Part shown: one piece after another, positions 25,522-38,743 of the stretch
Position numbering within the stretch: the stretch's first letter is position 1
Layout: every line of letters begins with the position of its first letter
Source: Daphnia carinata
Lineage: Eukaryota; Arthropoda; Branchiopoda; Diplostraca; Daphniidae
Assembly (NCBI RefSeq): GCF_022539665.2
Contig: NC_081339.1
Span: 2,628,017 to 2,692,016 of the forward strand
Direction of reading: 5' to 3'
Length of the DNA stretch: 64,000 nt
Program-made: the position numbers and the translations under genes
Notes under the pieces: generated by a model
What the model was told of the DNA's origin: nothing
What the model saw: only the letters and a program-made list of their open reading frames with translations
Database searches by the model: none

Positions 25522-28500
25522 CAACAACAGAACCACCACCTGATTGCATTCGGCCAGTGACTGAGTTGTGTTGAACACATCAAAACAGATCGACACCGAC
25601 GGCTACCTCCGACGTTCAAATTATATCCCCCCCCAAAAAAAAATATTTATCGCCGAATACGAAAGAAAAGCAAAAAATGAACAAGAAAAAAGGGAATGAC
25701 AAATGGAAAAAAAAAATAAAATCTAGTCCTTTTCAAAAGTGTCAAACGGTGGACGAACTGAAACGAAACGAACTCCGCCAATAGAAGTGCGTGAGATGAG
25801 AAAAAGAAAAACCAAACCAAAAAACAATTGATACATGTCAAATGATCTCCTTTTTTTGTGCTACGTTTATATCAACTGAGTGCTAGTCAATGATGATGCA
25901 ATGAGTCACGTTTTCTTTTCGGATTTTTTTTTTTTCAATGTGTATACGTGTAAACCCCCGGCATTCCGAATTTTTTAGTTTTGTTCCATTTTTGCATTCC
26001 AAATCGATGACAAATGTGCGAGCTTATTTTATGTATAGTCAAATAAGCTCCCCTCCCCTCTACACGAACGAAACGGTCAGGAAGAGAAAACGCCGAGACA
26101 TCAGGCAAACGCAAACCAGTGATCTCAATGACAGTCATTCCATTAAATGGCCGTTTGGGGGATGAGGGAATGTTTTCAATTGAAAAAAATCGTGAGCGTG
26201 AATTGCTCCCCCCCCCCCTTGCCATCCAATATTTAATTTCTTCCCGCCATTGAAATCTTTTAAACATTTTATGAGTTCTATGTCACAATCGCTCAAGGAT
26301 CGTGTGCGTCTATAAAAATTGGGGGGTGGGGGGCAGGAAATTCTAAATTCTAAAAAAAAAAAAAACATAAGCGTTGTAATCGTTTGCGCGTATTTGAATG
26401 TATCCCGGCAAAGGACATCTCAACTTACATTTCATATCTGATGGTAGGGGGAGGGGGAGAGAGGCTGTTTAAATAATGGAGCATCAGAGGGATGAGGTTG
26501 TGAGTGACCAATTGAAAACAAAAAAGAAAAGACATTTCTAATTCTCCCTAGTCAAAAATCCTTATCATTCCCTTTTTCTTTTTAATGATGCGTCCAGCTG
26601 AATGAATTCCTTTCGCATTTGTGTTTGTTGCAGCACACGCATTACGAGTGGGGACCTCTATTTTATCGACACACACGTCTATGTCACCGAGATTATTATC
26701 ACCACTTGGCTCCTCTCCCTCCGCCCAAAGCAAACACCACCTTTAGCCATCAACATTAATTTTTTTGTTGTTGAAAGTCACGTATATAATCATCTACTCG
26801 TCCTCTACGTATCAAATTCAATTTCTAACCCTGGCATGTGTAATAACGGAGGATATTATAGTTTTAAACGCTCTAGAGAGAGAACAAAAAAAAAACATAA
26901 CAATAACAAACAAAACAAACAAAAAAAATGAAATGAAAAATGCCCCTCTAGTTTAATTTTCAGAATAATGCGGTTGTAGCCTTTCCTTTCAAATCAAACA
27001 CGCTCTCTTTTTGTTTTCTCGTTCGCCCATTTACCCCCCGTTTTTATACATAGCTTTTTGATGCCATTGGTGCGTGTCCGTGGCTATTTCTCGTTTCTCT
27101 GTTGCATTCCATGATGTACATTTTCTTTTACACAAAACAAAAATTTCAGAAAAAAAAGGATAAAAAAAAAAAAAAATGAACAATTGCCCCCCCCCCCCTC
27201 CCCCCTAAAGAAAATTGGTGTCTCACGAATATTTTTTTTCGTTTGAAAACAAAATGATGTGCTAACCCTCTTAATCGTTTTCACCGTCAAAATAATTGAA
27301 ATACTTAAAAAAACAAAAACAGAAAGAAATGGGGAGAGCATAAGAAATAATGTTTGCTTTCCGGTAGAAAATCACGTTGCCATCGTCTTCTTTGAAAGTA
27401 CTTATTCATAGTCATGAAATCTTTTCTGTTTGTTTTATTTATTTATTTTATTTTTTTTTGTATTTCATTTTTCTCTTATGGGTATTCGTTTTGAAACGTT
27501 TTAATATAATCCACGACCTGATCACACATGTGAAACCCTCCTCTTTAAACACGATTTTCACGTTTGGGTGGAAGAAAAAAAACAAACAAACAAACAAACA
27601 AAATATTACCGAATGGAAGTTTCACTGGATTACAAGAAAATTAATAATAATTTGATGATAGTTTCGTGAAGTTCGTACGTGAGCACGTCCGTTCCCCTCC
27701 CTCTTTTTTAAAACTAGTCGTGTTACATTGTTTTTGAATCTTTTGAATTTTTTTTTCTGTGTGTTTTTCTAAATGATTGACGTACAGTTTGTGTGTGTGT
27801 GCGAACGTGAGCGTGCAAAAAAAACATTTGCGCATTATCCGCGCATGAATCAAGGATTTTCTTTTGTTTGTTTTGTTTTCGGTTCGATGAAGTCATTTAT
27901 GCAAAAGTTGTTTTGATATAACATGTGCGCTGGTACTTACATAACTTCATTTTTCTAGTCCTGTACGTGTGTTTCCCACGTCTCATTATATACTTAAAAA
28001 CATCAACAAACCCAAAGCATCACGAAAAAAAAATTTATTGTACTTTGTATCTCTCTGCTCGTCTCTCCCTTCGTTCATTTGTTCCGATTCGCCCTCCCAT
28101 AAATCCTGCCCCCCCCCTTTATTCCCCTAACCCCTCTGTTGGATGACTTAACCTACTTAATAAAGCTCTCCACGCATCCATCACATTTAATAATTCCCCT
28201 CGCAGCTCACACTCTTCTCCGTATTTATATATATACACATACATATACACGAAAGAAAAAAAAACATTCCCGTCCTCTCTCTCTCTCGTTTCAATTTTAA
28301 CTCTCGTTCCGATACATTTCACGAAATAACTAAGCGAATGTCAAATATAAAAACCGGTTTCTTCGTCCTTTAGTTTCTGAATATTCGATGAGCACGTACT
28401 CTTAAATTGGCTCGTAAAACTTGGATCTAACGTTTAACATACAACAACGGCCCTCTTCCATACAAAAAAAAATATTAATAATAAGATGATTGACTCACTT

Positions 28501-30230
28501 TCCCACACTTTCATAATAGAAAGCTGATGAGGAGTTGGCCGGCGTAGTTTTCTCTTGTTCCGTTCCAGGCGATGGTTAACGAGGCTAGCCTCATGCCGTG
28601 CAAACTGCTGCAGATGAACGCGAAGATGTTTAAACAATCAACCGTTTTCTTGATGACTCAATCATCTTTTAGTTTTTGTTCTAACCAAGTGCACCAGGTC
28701 AAAATATAAAGTGGGAAGATATGAATAAAAGAATACTCGATTACCTGCGATAAAATCCTATTGATTTTGAAACAATACTGTGAGACGTTACGAAATGTAA
28801 ATATGTATTAGTTCGTACAACTTTTACTAATGTGGTAAGGTAGGAAACAGGTAGTATCAAATCTGGAATCTAAGAATTGGCTTGCTAACGAGGGTGAACT
28901 GACCTGTCGACGAATAATGTGGTTGGCTTCGACATCTCCCAATTGATCTCTGAGCTTCTTTTGTGTGTGTTTGTGCGTTACCGCCAAAAACAAAGATGAG
29001 AAACGACTAGTTAGAACTTGTGCTAAGAACAATTGAAAGCCATTTCCTGTCACGTGCAATTGCTTTATTCATTCAAAAGACAAAAGTTGCAAGTCATTCG
29101 GTTATTCATATTTGATTTGGGAATGTTTTCTTTTTTTCTACACGAGTTTGAAAACGTCGCGGTCACGGGCAACCAATCACCACAGAATACCTGGCAATTA
29201 CGTGAAGCGCGATAGGTGGGAAAAGCGTCCACGGTTATCGTGTTTCCTTTTATAGTTTAAACCATTTTCAGAGTTTGCTTTTACAGTGAAACTTTGACGT
29301 ACGTGCTGTCCACCCGCGTATGATCATTACGATTGATTTACCTTCGGGGATTCCTACAAAATGTTATCGGATTTCGTCTTTCTGTTACCGGCTCTTTTGA
29401 ATTCATTTCCCCCTCCCCCCAGTTGCGATGAAATGTAACATAAGCAGAAATATCAATAAGTTTTGTTTGTAAAATAGATAGATTGTAGAAAGGTATGATT
29501 GTTGGAATTGAAAGTATTTCATTAGCAAAACTGAAAGTTTGTTTTCACCGCTGGACTATAGAACAAAAAAGATAATTGAAATCGTTCTAATCGGAATTAA
29601 GAGGCTTTTTCTTCCCACACGGTGACCGCAATGCTCGTGAAAACACCAGACATAAGCCTTTGCGGTATGATTTCACTATTTTGAAAAAAAAAAAAAAAAA
29701 AAAACATTTTAAAATAGGCCCGGGTGGATGCCCAATTTGCCCAGCGCGAAAAAAGAGGTGCACGTAACAGCTCAGTTCCGCAATGGACAAATTTTTATGT
29801 AAAAAATTATTTAACCGCGTGTATGAAAGTCACGATTCACTCTCCCAATCGAATGGCATACGCGCACACCTTCTTAATTTGCTTAAGTTATCGTTCACAT
29901 CATGTATCGATCTTATCAGTCGACCCCCTGTTTTCATCTCGTACATTTAGAAAAACAAACAGTTTAGGTAAGCAATGACGCGTAGATTATTTGGTCGTAA
30001 ACACGCTCGAATAACATTGTGTGAAAATAAGAAATAATTTAGTTTTTTTTTCACCATAAAAGTATATCATGTATTGTACCAAATGTGAAATCCCTTATCT
30101 TTGTTAGAATGACTGGCATTGCGAATAGCTACCACTAGAAAATTGTAATGCTGAATTTCTACGAATGCTAACATTCCAGCCGGAAAATTTCAGGAATCAG
30201 CCAATACCTTTTCCCCACGAAAAAATATCA
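25522..30230. other. Flank between onecut and catalase; no convincing gene
   Basis: The first part should be the onecut 3' UTR; a weak AATAAA lies at 25717-25722 inside an A-rich run. The rest is AT-rich with poly-A/T and poly-C runs. Two GC-richer pieces near 28510-28640 and 28904-28949 (minus strand) look slightly coding-like but do not assemble into a recognisable protein. Confidence 0.5.
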
Positions 30231-32351
30231 TTACAAACTGGAAGAAATGTGCTTGTCAAGAGCTGCACGTAGACGTCGTCCAAAATCACTGTTCACTTGA
30301 GTAAAGTTCTTCACTGCGCGATCCTACAGATTTCAAAAATATGGCAACATTAGAAATAGTTCACATCAATCTCTTCTAGAAATCAATCGTTACCTGAAGG
30401 AAAGGCTGCGCGTTCTTTAGATGCCCTGCGATGTTTTGAACCAGGCGTGTACGAGCTCCCTCATCAAGCACTTTGGTCCAGTATGTGTTGACTTGAGTGA
30501 AGTTATCATCATCGGCAGTGTTATAACGGGCAACATCACCAGAAACCTCAAATTTCGATTCCACGGCTGTTGGAGCATTGTCTGGTCCGGAGAAGCTGTT
30601 CGGGAAGTAATTCGGATAGCCGGCATAGTCCGTATTGAACGTCATGGGTCCATCACGTTGGTAGTGTAAAGCTTTGGCACGGTATGGGCAGTTCACAGGT
30701 AAATGAAGGTAGTTCGTTCCAAGGCGATGGCGATGGGTATCGGTGTAGGAGAAAAGACGCCCCTAAAGTAATGAGGAATTTTATAAAAAATGAGGATTAA
30801 ACATATTGTGGAAAATGGGGTTCGTCTACCTGAAGCATTTTATCGGGGCTCGCCTCAATACCCGGAACCATATGAGCTGGGCTGAATGCAATCTGTTCGA
30901 CTTCGGCGAAATAGTCTTTGGGGTTGCGATCCAGGACCATACGGCCGACTGGGATCAGTGGAAACTCCCCTTGCGGCCAGGTCTAGAAATTCCATTGAAA
31001 TATTTCATTTGCTTTCAGTTGCTAGGCGAAACTATATCGATCAACTTACTTTGGTCAAATCGAACGGATTCCATTTGAACTTCTCGGCTTGCTCAAAGGT
31101 CATCACTTGAATCTTAAGTGACCAGGAGGGAAATTCCTTCTTGACAATGGCGTTATATAAATCGCGGGTGGCGTAATCAGGGTCATCGGCAGTAAGTTGA
31201 TGCGCTTTGTCTGCACTAAGATTGCGAATTCCTTGGTCGCACTGACAATAAATAGAATTGAAAACTATCGTCAAACGCAGAGAGAAAATTTTGCATAAAA
31301 CGTGCCAATACCTTGAAGTGGAATTTGCAGTAGACAGGTTTGCCTTCAGCATTAACCATTTTGAAAGTGTGTGATCCGTAACCGTTCATGAAGCGATAGC
31401 CATCTGGGGTTCCACGATCGGAAAACAAGAAACAAACTTGATGAGTTGTCTCCGGACGCAGGGTAATGAAATCCCAAAACATGTCGGGGTCCTATTCGCC
31501 CACGATAAACACATCAAATGAAAAGTTTAATTTTTTTCTCCCCTTTAACTGTAAAACCGACATACTTTCAGATGGGTGACTGGGTTGCGTTTTTGGGTAT
31601 GGATGAAGCTAGGGAAGAGGATGGGATCACGAATGAAGAAAATTGGTGTGTTATTTCCAACGAGATCCCAATTGCCTTCTTCAGTATAGAATTTGACAGC
31701 GAATCCACGAGGATCGCGTGCAGTGTCAGCTGACCCGCTTTCTCCACCAACTGTAGAAAATCGAACAGCTACCGGTGTCTTTTTGCCGACTTGGGAGAAA
31801 ACAGCTGCCTTACAGTACTTGGTGATGTCATGTGTTACTTCAAAATAGCCAAATGCACCTTAAGAATATTTTGCACGTTATTTCCATTTAAAAAAGACTA
31901 GTATCAGTATTTAGACAAATTTCAAGCTACTTAATTAAGACACGAACTCAGACCTGAGCCTTTCGCGTGAACAACTCGTTCTGGAATTCGTTCTCGGTCG
32001 AAGTGGGCCGTTTCATCGATGTAGACCTGATCGTAATAGATATTTATGTGGATTAGGCATATCACAGATTAATTGTAGGATTTTACATGATCCTGAAGCA
32101 GCATGGGTCCACGAGGCCCAGCAGTAAGGCTAGCAGTTTTGAATCCAATCGGAGCTCCTGCACTAGTTGTTACACTAGCTTTAGCTTCATTCTGTTAGAT
32201 TGATTTGAAAAATGCAGATAATAAAAAATTATGACAATTATGTAACATCTTGATAAACTTTGTTATATAAAACATTTTTGACTAAGTGTCTTACCTTTTT
32301 CGATTCCCCAAAATTCTTGAGCTGGTTGCTGGCAGCATCACGTTCAGTCAT
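30231..32351 (-). CDS. Cat: Catalase
   Basis: Haem catalase: converts hydrogen peroxide to water and oxygen, normally in peroxisomes. Nine exons on the minus strand: 32351-32295, 32191-32087, 32026-31954, 31858-31566, 31491-31312, 31241-31050, 30982-30830, 30762-30394 and 30323-30231. All introns have GT/AG ends and phases that fit, giving 504 aa, the usual length for animal catalase. Active-site features seen: the distal His in RVVHAKGSG (about His74), the Asn in [12 protein letters not shown] (about 147-148), and the proximal haem ligand Tyr in [14 protein letters not shown] (about Tyr357). The start [11 protein letters not shown] resembles animal catalases. The C-terminus reads HISSSL; the last three residues are not a canonical SKL-type peroxisomal signal, but catalases often end in weak signals. 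No frameshift or missing exon was seen. The gene appears functional. Confidence 0.96.
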
Positions 32352-32715
32352 TGTTAATCAACTAAAAAGTAAATGAGAATAAGTCACTTGACAAAGAAGG
32401 AGCGGGTATTTATACGTCTTTCTCGGTCTCCGACGCAAAAGAAAGTCAAGCGGCCCAAGGGCAAAGAGAGAGTATATAACTACGCTGCGTATTCTCCTTT
32501 GGACCCAAGCCTTGCTATCAATACAAACTTCTATCGGAAAACTTTACCCCGATAGTACATAAATTTTTCATTACGTTGGCCAATTGTCAAATACCAGCTC
32601 AAAAGAAAATGTAAGGCGAGAAATCTTGTATTTTATTTACTATTATTTTTTAAACATTTAACAGTAATCACAGATTTTACAGTAATGCCAGTATTAAATA
32701 AACATACCTGTTGTG
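32352..32715 (-). promoter_or_regulatory. Catalase 5' leader and candidate promoter
   Basis: Two readings are possible. First, a TATA-like element on the minus strand at 32414-32407, which would place transcription start about 30 bp closer to the ATG and give a very short leader. Second, an untranslated first exon ending CAACAG at 32708 with donor GTATGT, spliced to a pyrimidine-rich acceptor (TTTTTAG) only about ten bases before ATG 32351. The splice signals in the second reading are good. The two could be alternative promoters. Confidence 0.4.
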
Positions 32716-35700
32716 TTGGTTTTCTGATTGGAATATTTGACAGTTACCTCAAATTTCTCCTAATTAAAGTTCTACTCGCTAGATGGCGAAAGGATATCAG
32801 CCTAAGGTCTTACTGGCGCGCTAGTGGCGCTCAGTTTGTTATTTAGTCAAGCGTGCCAGCCCCGTATGTATTGTACCTAATTTTCGAACTTTTCGCATGT
32901 AACACATAGGTAAACCAAGAAATTAACATTATTGTGTATTTCAGTGATTTTACTATTGTGTTTCAGCATTTTAAATATGGTTTTCTTAAAAATTTTTTGA
33001 TAGTTTAATCTATTTGGTTTCACAAAGTAATGGATATTTTCGCGCTATGGGGCCTAGTTTTTCCTCGGCAGATGTCTCTGCCATCGCCCCTCCCCTTTAT
33101 CTCTGGTTGGGCAGTACAGTTTGTCTGCTCCATGATCGAGGTCGAGTAGATGTGGACGTTAATGGAAATGATTTGAGGGAGAAAAATTTAATTACTAAAT
33201 TCCAATTAGACAAGAAAGCAAATTTTTTTATTCAAAGTGCACGTCTTTGTGAATTTTGAAGCTAAGACGTTACTCATACTTGATGTCCTTAGCATTTCTT
33301 TGTCATGAAAGCAAGTATTCAGAGTTCCTAACTGAACATCTTTAGTGAGAAATCCCACGTGGTAGAGGAGCGATCGGACTTACTTATATGTTTGCAGTTG
33401 GAAAACACCAAGTAAGTTGCATCCAACTATTTTAAGGATGAAATTGCTTTCAGTGAAAATTATTGTAATTATTTGAATGGCGAGAGTATAGTAGTGATAT
33501 ACTTAGCAACATACAATTGCTTACAAAATACAATTTCTTGTGCCGAAATGGCATAGAATTCCATACAAGGGCCGCTACGGCAGACATTTTGTATAAAACT
33601 AATATTTGTTGAAATCCAGGTATATCTTAAACATCGTTTGTTGGATTATGAATTTTTTATATTCGATTGATATGTTGATAAAGTTGAAGTAACATAGTAT
33701 TTTATCATTAGGAGGAAATTCTGCTACCAAGCTTTATTCACTTCGAGTTCAATGATGGTGATTTGACCTATTCTGTGGCATGATTGAAGCTGATGGGTAC
33801 AAAACCGCTTAAAGATGAGGTACAATACATTTTTTATCTGTAACAAAATCTTGCCTAAGTTGGTTGATACAGTGTAGTATGGATTAGTATGAATCCTTCT
33901 TGGGAGAGATTCTGTAACAAAAATGATGTTGAAGAAAACAATTTTACATTAGAAGAAACTGGTGAATTCTAGGTATCAATGTGCACAAGATACTTTTTTA
34001 GATGCCCCAATTAAATTATCATCCAGGTGCCCATCACAACGAAATGGTGGCAACATTCAGGTCTCCATTTATCAAAATAGGTAAATTGGTTTGTGAAAAT
34101 ATTTGGGTGCCACTGTCAATAGTGTGGTGACCATACTCTGGTGTACCTGCTCGTGTTCTACAGCTTGAAGGTTTTATTCATTATTCACAACTTATTAAAA
34201 ATATGGGAAGGATAACTATGAAAAGTGTGTTGCAATTACGATTTCAGCTATTATGCTACTTATGTATCCTGAGGACTTCTTTACTTTGTCATCCTGAACT
34301 GGCCATACTTTCAAATGGTGTTTTATTTTATCTGCATCCTGTTTCAGGTTGGCTTAAGTAGGCATCGTATTCTTTAGTGGTCTGTTTAACTTGCATCTTT
34401 AGTTCTCTCTTTTTCAAACAGGACTTCCTTTATGCAACAGCGTGAATGGGTTTGCAAGCTATAACAAATTTAGAACATTGGGTGTTAGCACGATAACAGC
34501 CCGAGAAAGTGTAAGTGTGTCGTGAGTTGTACATTATTGCTCTTCGTAATGGACTGAACCTTTTATTTAGAATTGAAACGGACGTGCTGATAGTATTGCT
34601 CCACTAATACGTAAAAAAATTGGGACAAAACATTATATGAACCGAAATGTAATACGAGAATTTTTTTGGAAAGCATGCCGTGGGATGAACCGTGAAACTC
34701 TTTTGTACTGGTTCCATAGCATAAGTATTTTGGATGATGAGCATGTTCATTGTTGAGCAAGTCCAAAAGCTGTGGTAATATTTCCAGCAGTGTAGTTAAA
34801 AACTGGGTAAAATAATTCCAATTAATTTGAGAATCATGTTTGTTCGATTCGACGTTCGTTATGTTTTATTTCTTAAGTGTAGTGTGAAATTATCACCACC
34901 GCGACGTCTGTCTTAGCGAATTGTAACATCAGACCTCGCTGATCATTAGGTAGGTATCTTACTATTTATGATATATTTAAGCTGAAATCAAAATGGGTTG
35001 TATTCTTTTTTATAGGTCAAATGCTACTTCGTCCCATACGAATTAGCTTGAAGCTGGAGCAGATTAGAATAAATTTTAATAAAAAAACCAAAGGGTGAAT
35101 CCAGCAAACAATGTCAAACTTAGTTATATAATAATTAAAGTGGGGGTTTCACACTTAGGTTTACAATTAAGAAAATAGGAGCAGAATGCTATCAATAGCT
35201 GTCATGTCCAACCGGACTCGCATGTTAGTTGTCCATTTTTTAGCATCCTAGAAATCGGTTTCATCTTATTCTAACAATGTGGTAACTTCCATACCAGTGT
35301 ATCCAGTTTTGGTCTATCTTAAGTGATTTCCGACCACATTTGTGATGGGTTTACAATTCAAGTAATTTTGTACCGTAGACTACTGCACCGCAAACTACTG
35401 AAATTAATCAGTCAAAGCATTTAAAGTAAGAAAAACTTAGTAAAAAAAACGCCAAAACAGGATTTCGTAAACAAAGTAATTTTTTTTTTTTAATTTTTGA
35501 TCAAGGAATGTTGTGCTGTTTGCCATCCCAGTGCAGCAAAAGTTTAAAGAATAGTTTAGAAAGAAAAGGAGGATGGTGTGGGAGGAAACATAAGGGTATT
35601 TATACTATACAATTCAAATAATGTTACCAGAAAACAACTATACAGTATATAGCGTTATTTATTATGACAGGTAAAACGTTGACATTAGCTATAGGGCTTG

Positions 35701-36000
35701 TGGCATCAATCAGCATGACATGAAGTCATATAAAATGATAGGATAGAGATGTCTGATTAAAGCCGCCGGAGACCACGGATCATTTTCAGCTGCAATTTAC
35801 ATTTCCGTCAGCCGACAGTTGTTGGTAGAACTATCAGTTTACTTTAATATTTGGTTTGTATGTCATAGTTTCAGCAAATTGTAAGTTTGTGCCGAACTAA
35901 TTATTGTTTCTACAAACAGGTTGAATTTTTAAGTACTGAGTCATTAGTAGTGTATTCTTGGTTGTTGGCGGCGATAACGAATGAGATCAACATATTTATT
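32716..36000. other. AT-rich region without a recognisable gene
   Basis: No open frame with family similarity was found. An open frame at 33014-33259 (+) has no recognised relatives. CTCF-like motifs lie at 32777-32792 and 32818-32832. Many short TAA/TGA-rich stretches suggest non-coding or long-decayed sequence. Confidence 0.5.
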
Positions 36001-36059
36001 GTTCGTTGTCTTGTAACAGCAACTACGACGTCAAGCTGTTTTTGACTGTTATCTCTTTG

Positions 36060-36640
36060 ATGGCTGGAACTACCCCGCGGTACATATTGACTCATCTTCT
36101 TCCAATTACCATTTTACATCTGGGCCGTGCTATACCACGACGTAGACAGCTCCTACATACCACTTTTCCAGGGTGCCACAGTACTATTCAACGAAAAGCA
36201 CAAGTATAACGTGACCAAATCGACGGAATGCTACACAACCAGGTGTGTAGCTCCGAAATACTACACTACTAGAATAGTGCTTACAACACACAAGTACTAC
36301 TTGACTCCAAGCTACTAGGTATGTGCCTCTCAAAGCTACACTACCAAGGTATCGAGCACAAAAAAACTAAAACTGAGTATTGCACAAAGACTTGCGTTAG
36401 GTTGATCTATGTTAATAGGAAGCTTCCAAGTACCATCATTCCTCAAACTACTACATTTATGAACTATGTTATATTATTATATATTACTCACGTATACCAC
36501 GCCCAACTGTCGTACTGAAGCTCCGATATACTACACTACCGCCTGTACTACCCTTCTGTAGAAGGTGGAATACTGAACTACGATCTGGAGACCAGAATTA
36601 GAGGGCACGAACTTCTACACCGAATTTACTAAGAGGCCGT
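36060..36640 (+). pseudogene. Decayed secreted protein with YYTT-type repeats
   Basis: An open stretch 36127-36318 reads NEKHKYNVTKSTECYTTR, then APKYYTTRIVLTTHKYY, then ends SY before a TAG stop. Further fragments of the same style follow in shifted frames, such as APIYYTTAC near 36512-36540, broken by stops. Repeats built from Tyr-Tyr-Thr-Thr with Ala-Pro spacers are typical of a large family of extracellular, probably cuticle-associated proteins that I associate with Daphnia; that link is from general knowledge. Several stops and frame changes within 500 bp and no clear signal-peptide exon indicate a pseudogene or fragment. Confidence 0.55.
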
Positions 36641-37943
36641 TATTTGCACAACTTTTTATTCCCTACGGCTAGTCGCCATATGCTGTTATGATTTATCTGC
36701 ACTTCTAAAGCTCAAATGATTGTATTGTTTCTCCCGTATGATCTGCTTGGCGCGTTTCGTGTCACAAAATTCGTTACTGTGAACGGGAAAAGTTACTGAT
36801 CACTTCATTAACTGCATGATGTGTCCTCATTTGAATCTAACATCAGGATTTTTATTTTTATATATTTTAGTATAATATTTACTATGTTTGAGTTCATAAA
36901 GTTCGAACTGTTGTATTTTATGAAAGCTCTCGTGGACACTATTCTTAAGACATCTATAGAAGCTACCAACTGCTTAAGCAATTCCACGACAGTAGCAGCT
37001 GTTTCATTTCGCCTGGCGCCGGCTGAAAATGGTAGCTATAATGAACGTTAGCCATAGTGAATTTTTTTTTGTGATTTAAGGTGTTTTAATGTAGATTTTA
37101 CATTTCCCGCTAAAGATAAGTTTTCACTGTGAAGAAAATCCACGCAGAGCTCACAAGGCATTATGTCAAAAGTTTGACATGAAAGAAGCATCATACCACA
37201 GTTTGTACCTTACCTCGAGGAGAAAAAAAATAGCTTTTGGTTTGATTACCTCCACGAAAATCACACAATATGCTCAAGTTTAAATGCCGAGAAAATTATT
37301 CATATTCTCAGTTAGTGAAATACGTCGAATCATAATAGTGTAGCATATAACTGGCGCACAACTTTGTTAACACTTTTTTGCATTTAATTTAGAAAAGTCA
37401 AGTTCTTCGTCAAAACAAAGTATATTATCGTGATCACCGTTTAAATGCGAGTCTAAATTGTGTTTTTTTTTTCTAGATCTAAATTTTTGCGAAAAATGAA
37501 AGAGTTGGAAGGCTATATATCCTCACTTTTCTCGAAATTACAAAAAATGGCATTGGTTGTCATTGGTTAAAAATCACACGTTATACTCTAAATTGAGTGC
37601 TCATTCGATGTTGTGATTTGTTTTCTCTTCAAACCAGCTGTTCGGTAAATGCATAGAAAAACTTTGCTGTATCACGCTAGCCTGTACCGTGCTAGCCCGA
37701 TGCCTACGTAAAAAATTTTTGCGTTTATTGAAAGAACTTTTTGGATTATGATTTCTTATAATGAAGAAGGAATGAACAAAAAAAAAAAGCTCATCTTTCA
37801 CTTTCATTACTTTGATCAGTTGCTTGATATGGTACCTTAATTTAAATTCGGCATCGTCCGTATTCTTATTTTTGCGTGTTTCGTTTTAATATTTTTTATG
37901 TTTGAATTCATAGAGTTGCATTGCATGATAAAGCCATGATGCA

Positions 37944-38290
37944 TACCAGGAGTAGTAAGCCTGCTAAACAATTTGACCTACGCATGTTCATGTTCCAGAA
38001 ATGGCGTTACAATCAAATCGCCAGTATGCTCCGGTATTTGATAGCATTGGCCCTCCAGAGTGCTTTGGTATGTTGAAAAATGTTTAATAGATTGATGCTA
38101 TTAAACGTGGTAAATACCGTAGCGTACTAGCGATTTGGTACTGAATAGCCGCAATCTACGGTGATTAAGATGCGGAGCTCAAGCTTTTCAGTGCAAAGGT
38201 ACCCCCGTTTACTACTCCTTGTATACTACTACTCCATGGTCAAATGCCAGTATATTCGGTATTTGACATATTTTACAGCGCCAGTGTACT
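37944..38290. repeat. Repeat-rich segment with GGAGTAGTA inverted ends
   Basis: GGAGTAGTA near 37948 faces TACTACTCC copies near 38209-38234. Inside and just beyond are two diverged direct copies of a block containing GCCAGTAT and CGGTATTTGA (near 38021 and 38246). This could be a small non-autonomous mobile element or a nested set of short repeats. No target-site duplication could be fixed. Confidence 0.35.
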
Positions 38291-38414
38291 AAACAAACAG
38301 AAGCACTGTGGAGGGCAAAGCTTCAACCTTCCAGTAAAGAAAGTAGATTGTCACTATCGCTAGATGGCAGTGCGGGATCTCTTTTCGTTAAAAAAAATTA
38401 AAAAGTCGGCCTTT

Positions 38415-38432
38415 ATGGCAATCCGTTTTACC

Positions 38433-38484
<52 letters not shown>

Positions 38485-38640
38485 CGGCCTTCTTTCCGTT
38501 TCACTGCTATCGCCATCTACCGGTCGATAGCAGTAAAACAGAAAGAAATATGGCAATCCGTTTTACATTTAAAAAAAATGGCGGAAAAAAAATCGTACTT
38601 TTTTCTTTTTTCCCGACACGTAGCCATCTACCGCTCAGAC
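38415..38640 (+). repeat. Two tandem copies of an ATGGCAATCCGTTTTA ... GCCATCTACCG module
   Basis: Unit one runs from ATGGCAATCCGTTTTA at 38415 to CGCCATCTACCGG near 38523; unit two from the same start at 38550 to GCCATCTACCGC at 38634. A third copy is at 43722-43806. Unit one is interrupted by 23 C followed by 28 A (38431-38481). Confidence 0.7.
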
Positions 38641-38743
38641 TCATTATTACTGGCGTAGGCAATTTCAGTCCATTGGATGCCATTCGCAGTTAGTTCAGTA
38701 GCGTGGATGGAGAATAACGCGTGGCTGGAGGAACAATTGGAAA

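Noticed and set aside
33014-33259. 81-codon open frame downstream of the catalase promoter
   Set aside because: No known family and weak context; it cannot be told from chance in AT-rich DNA.
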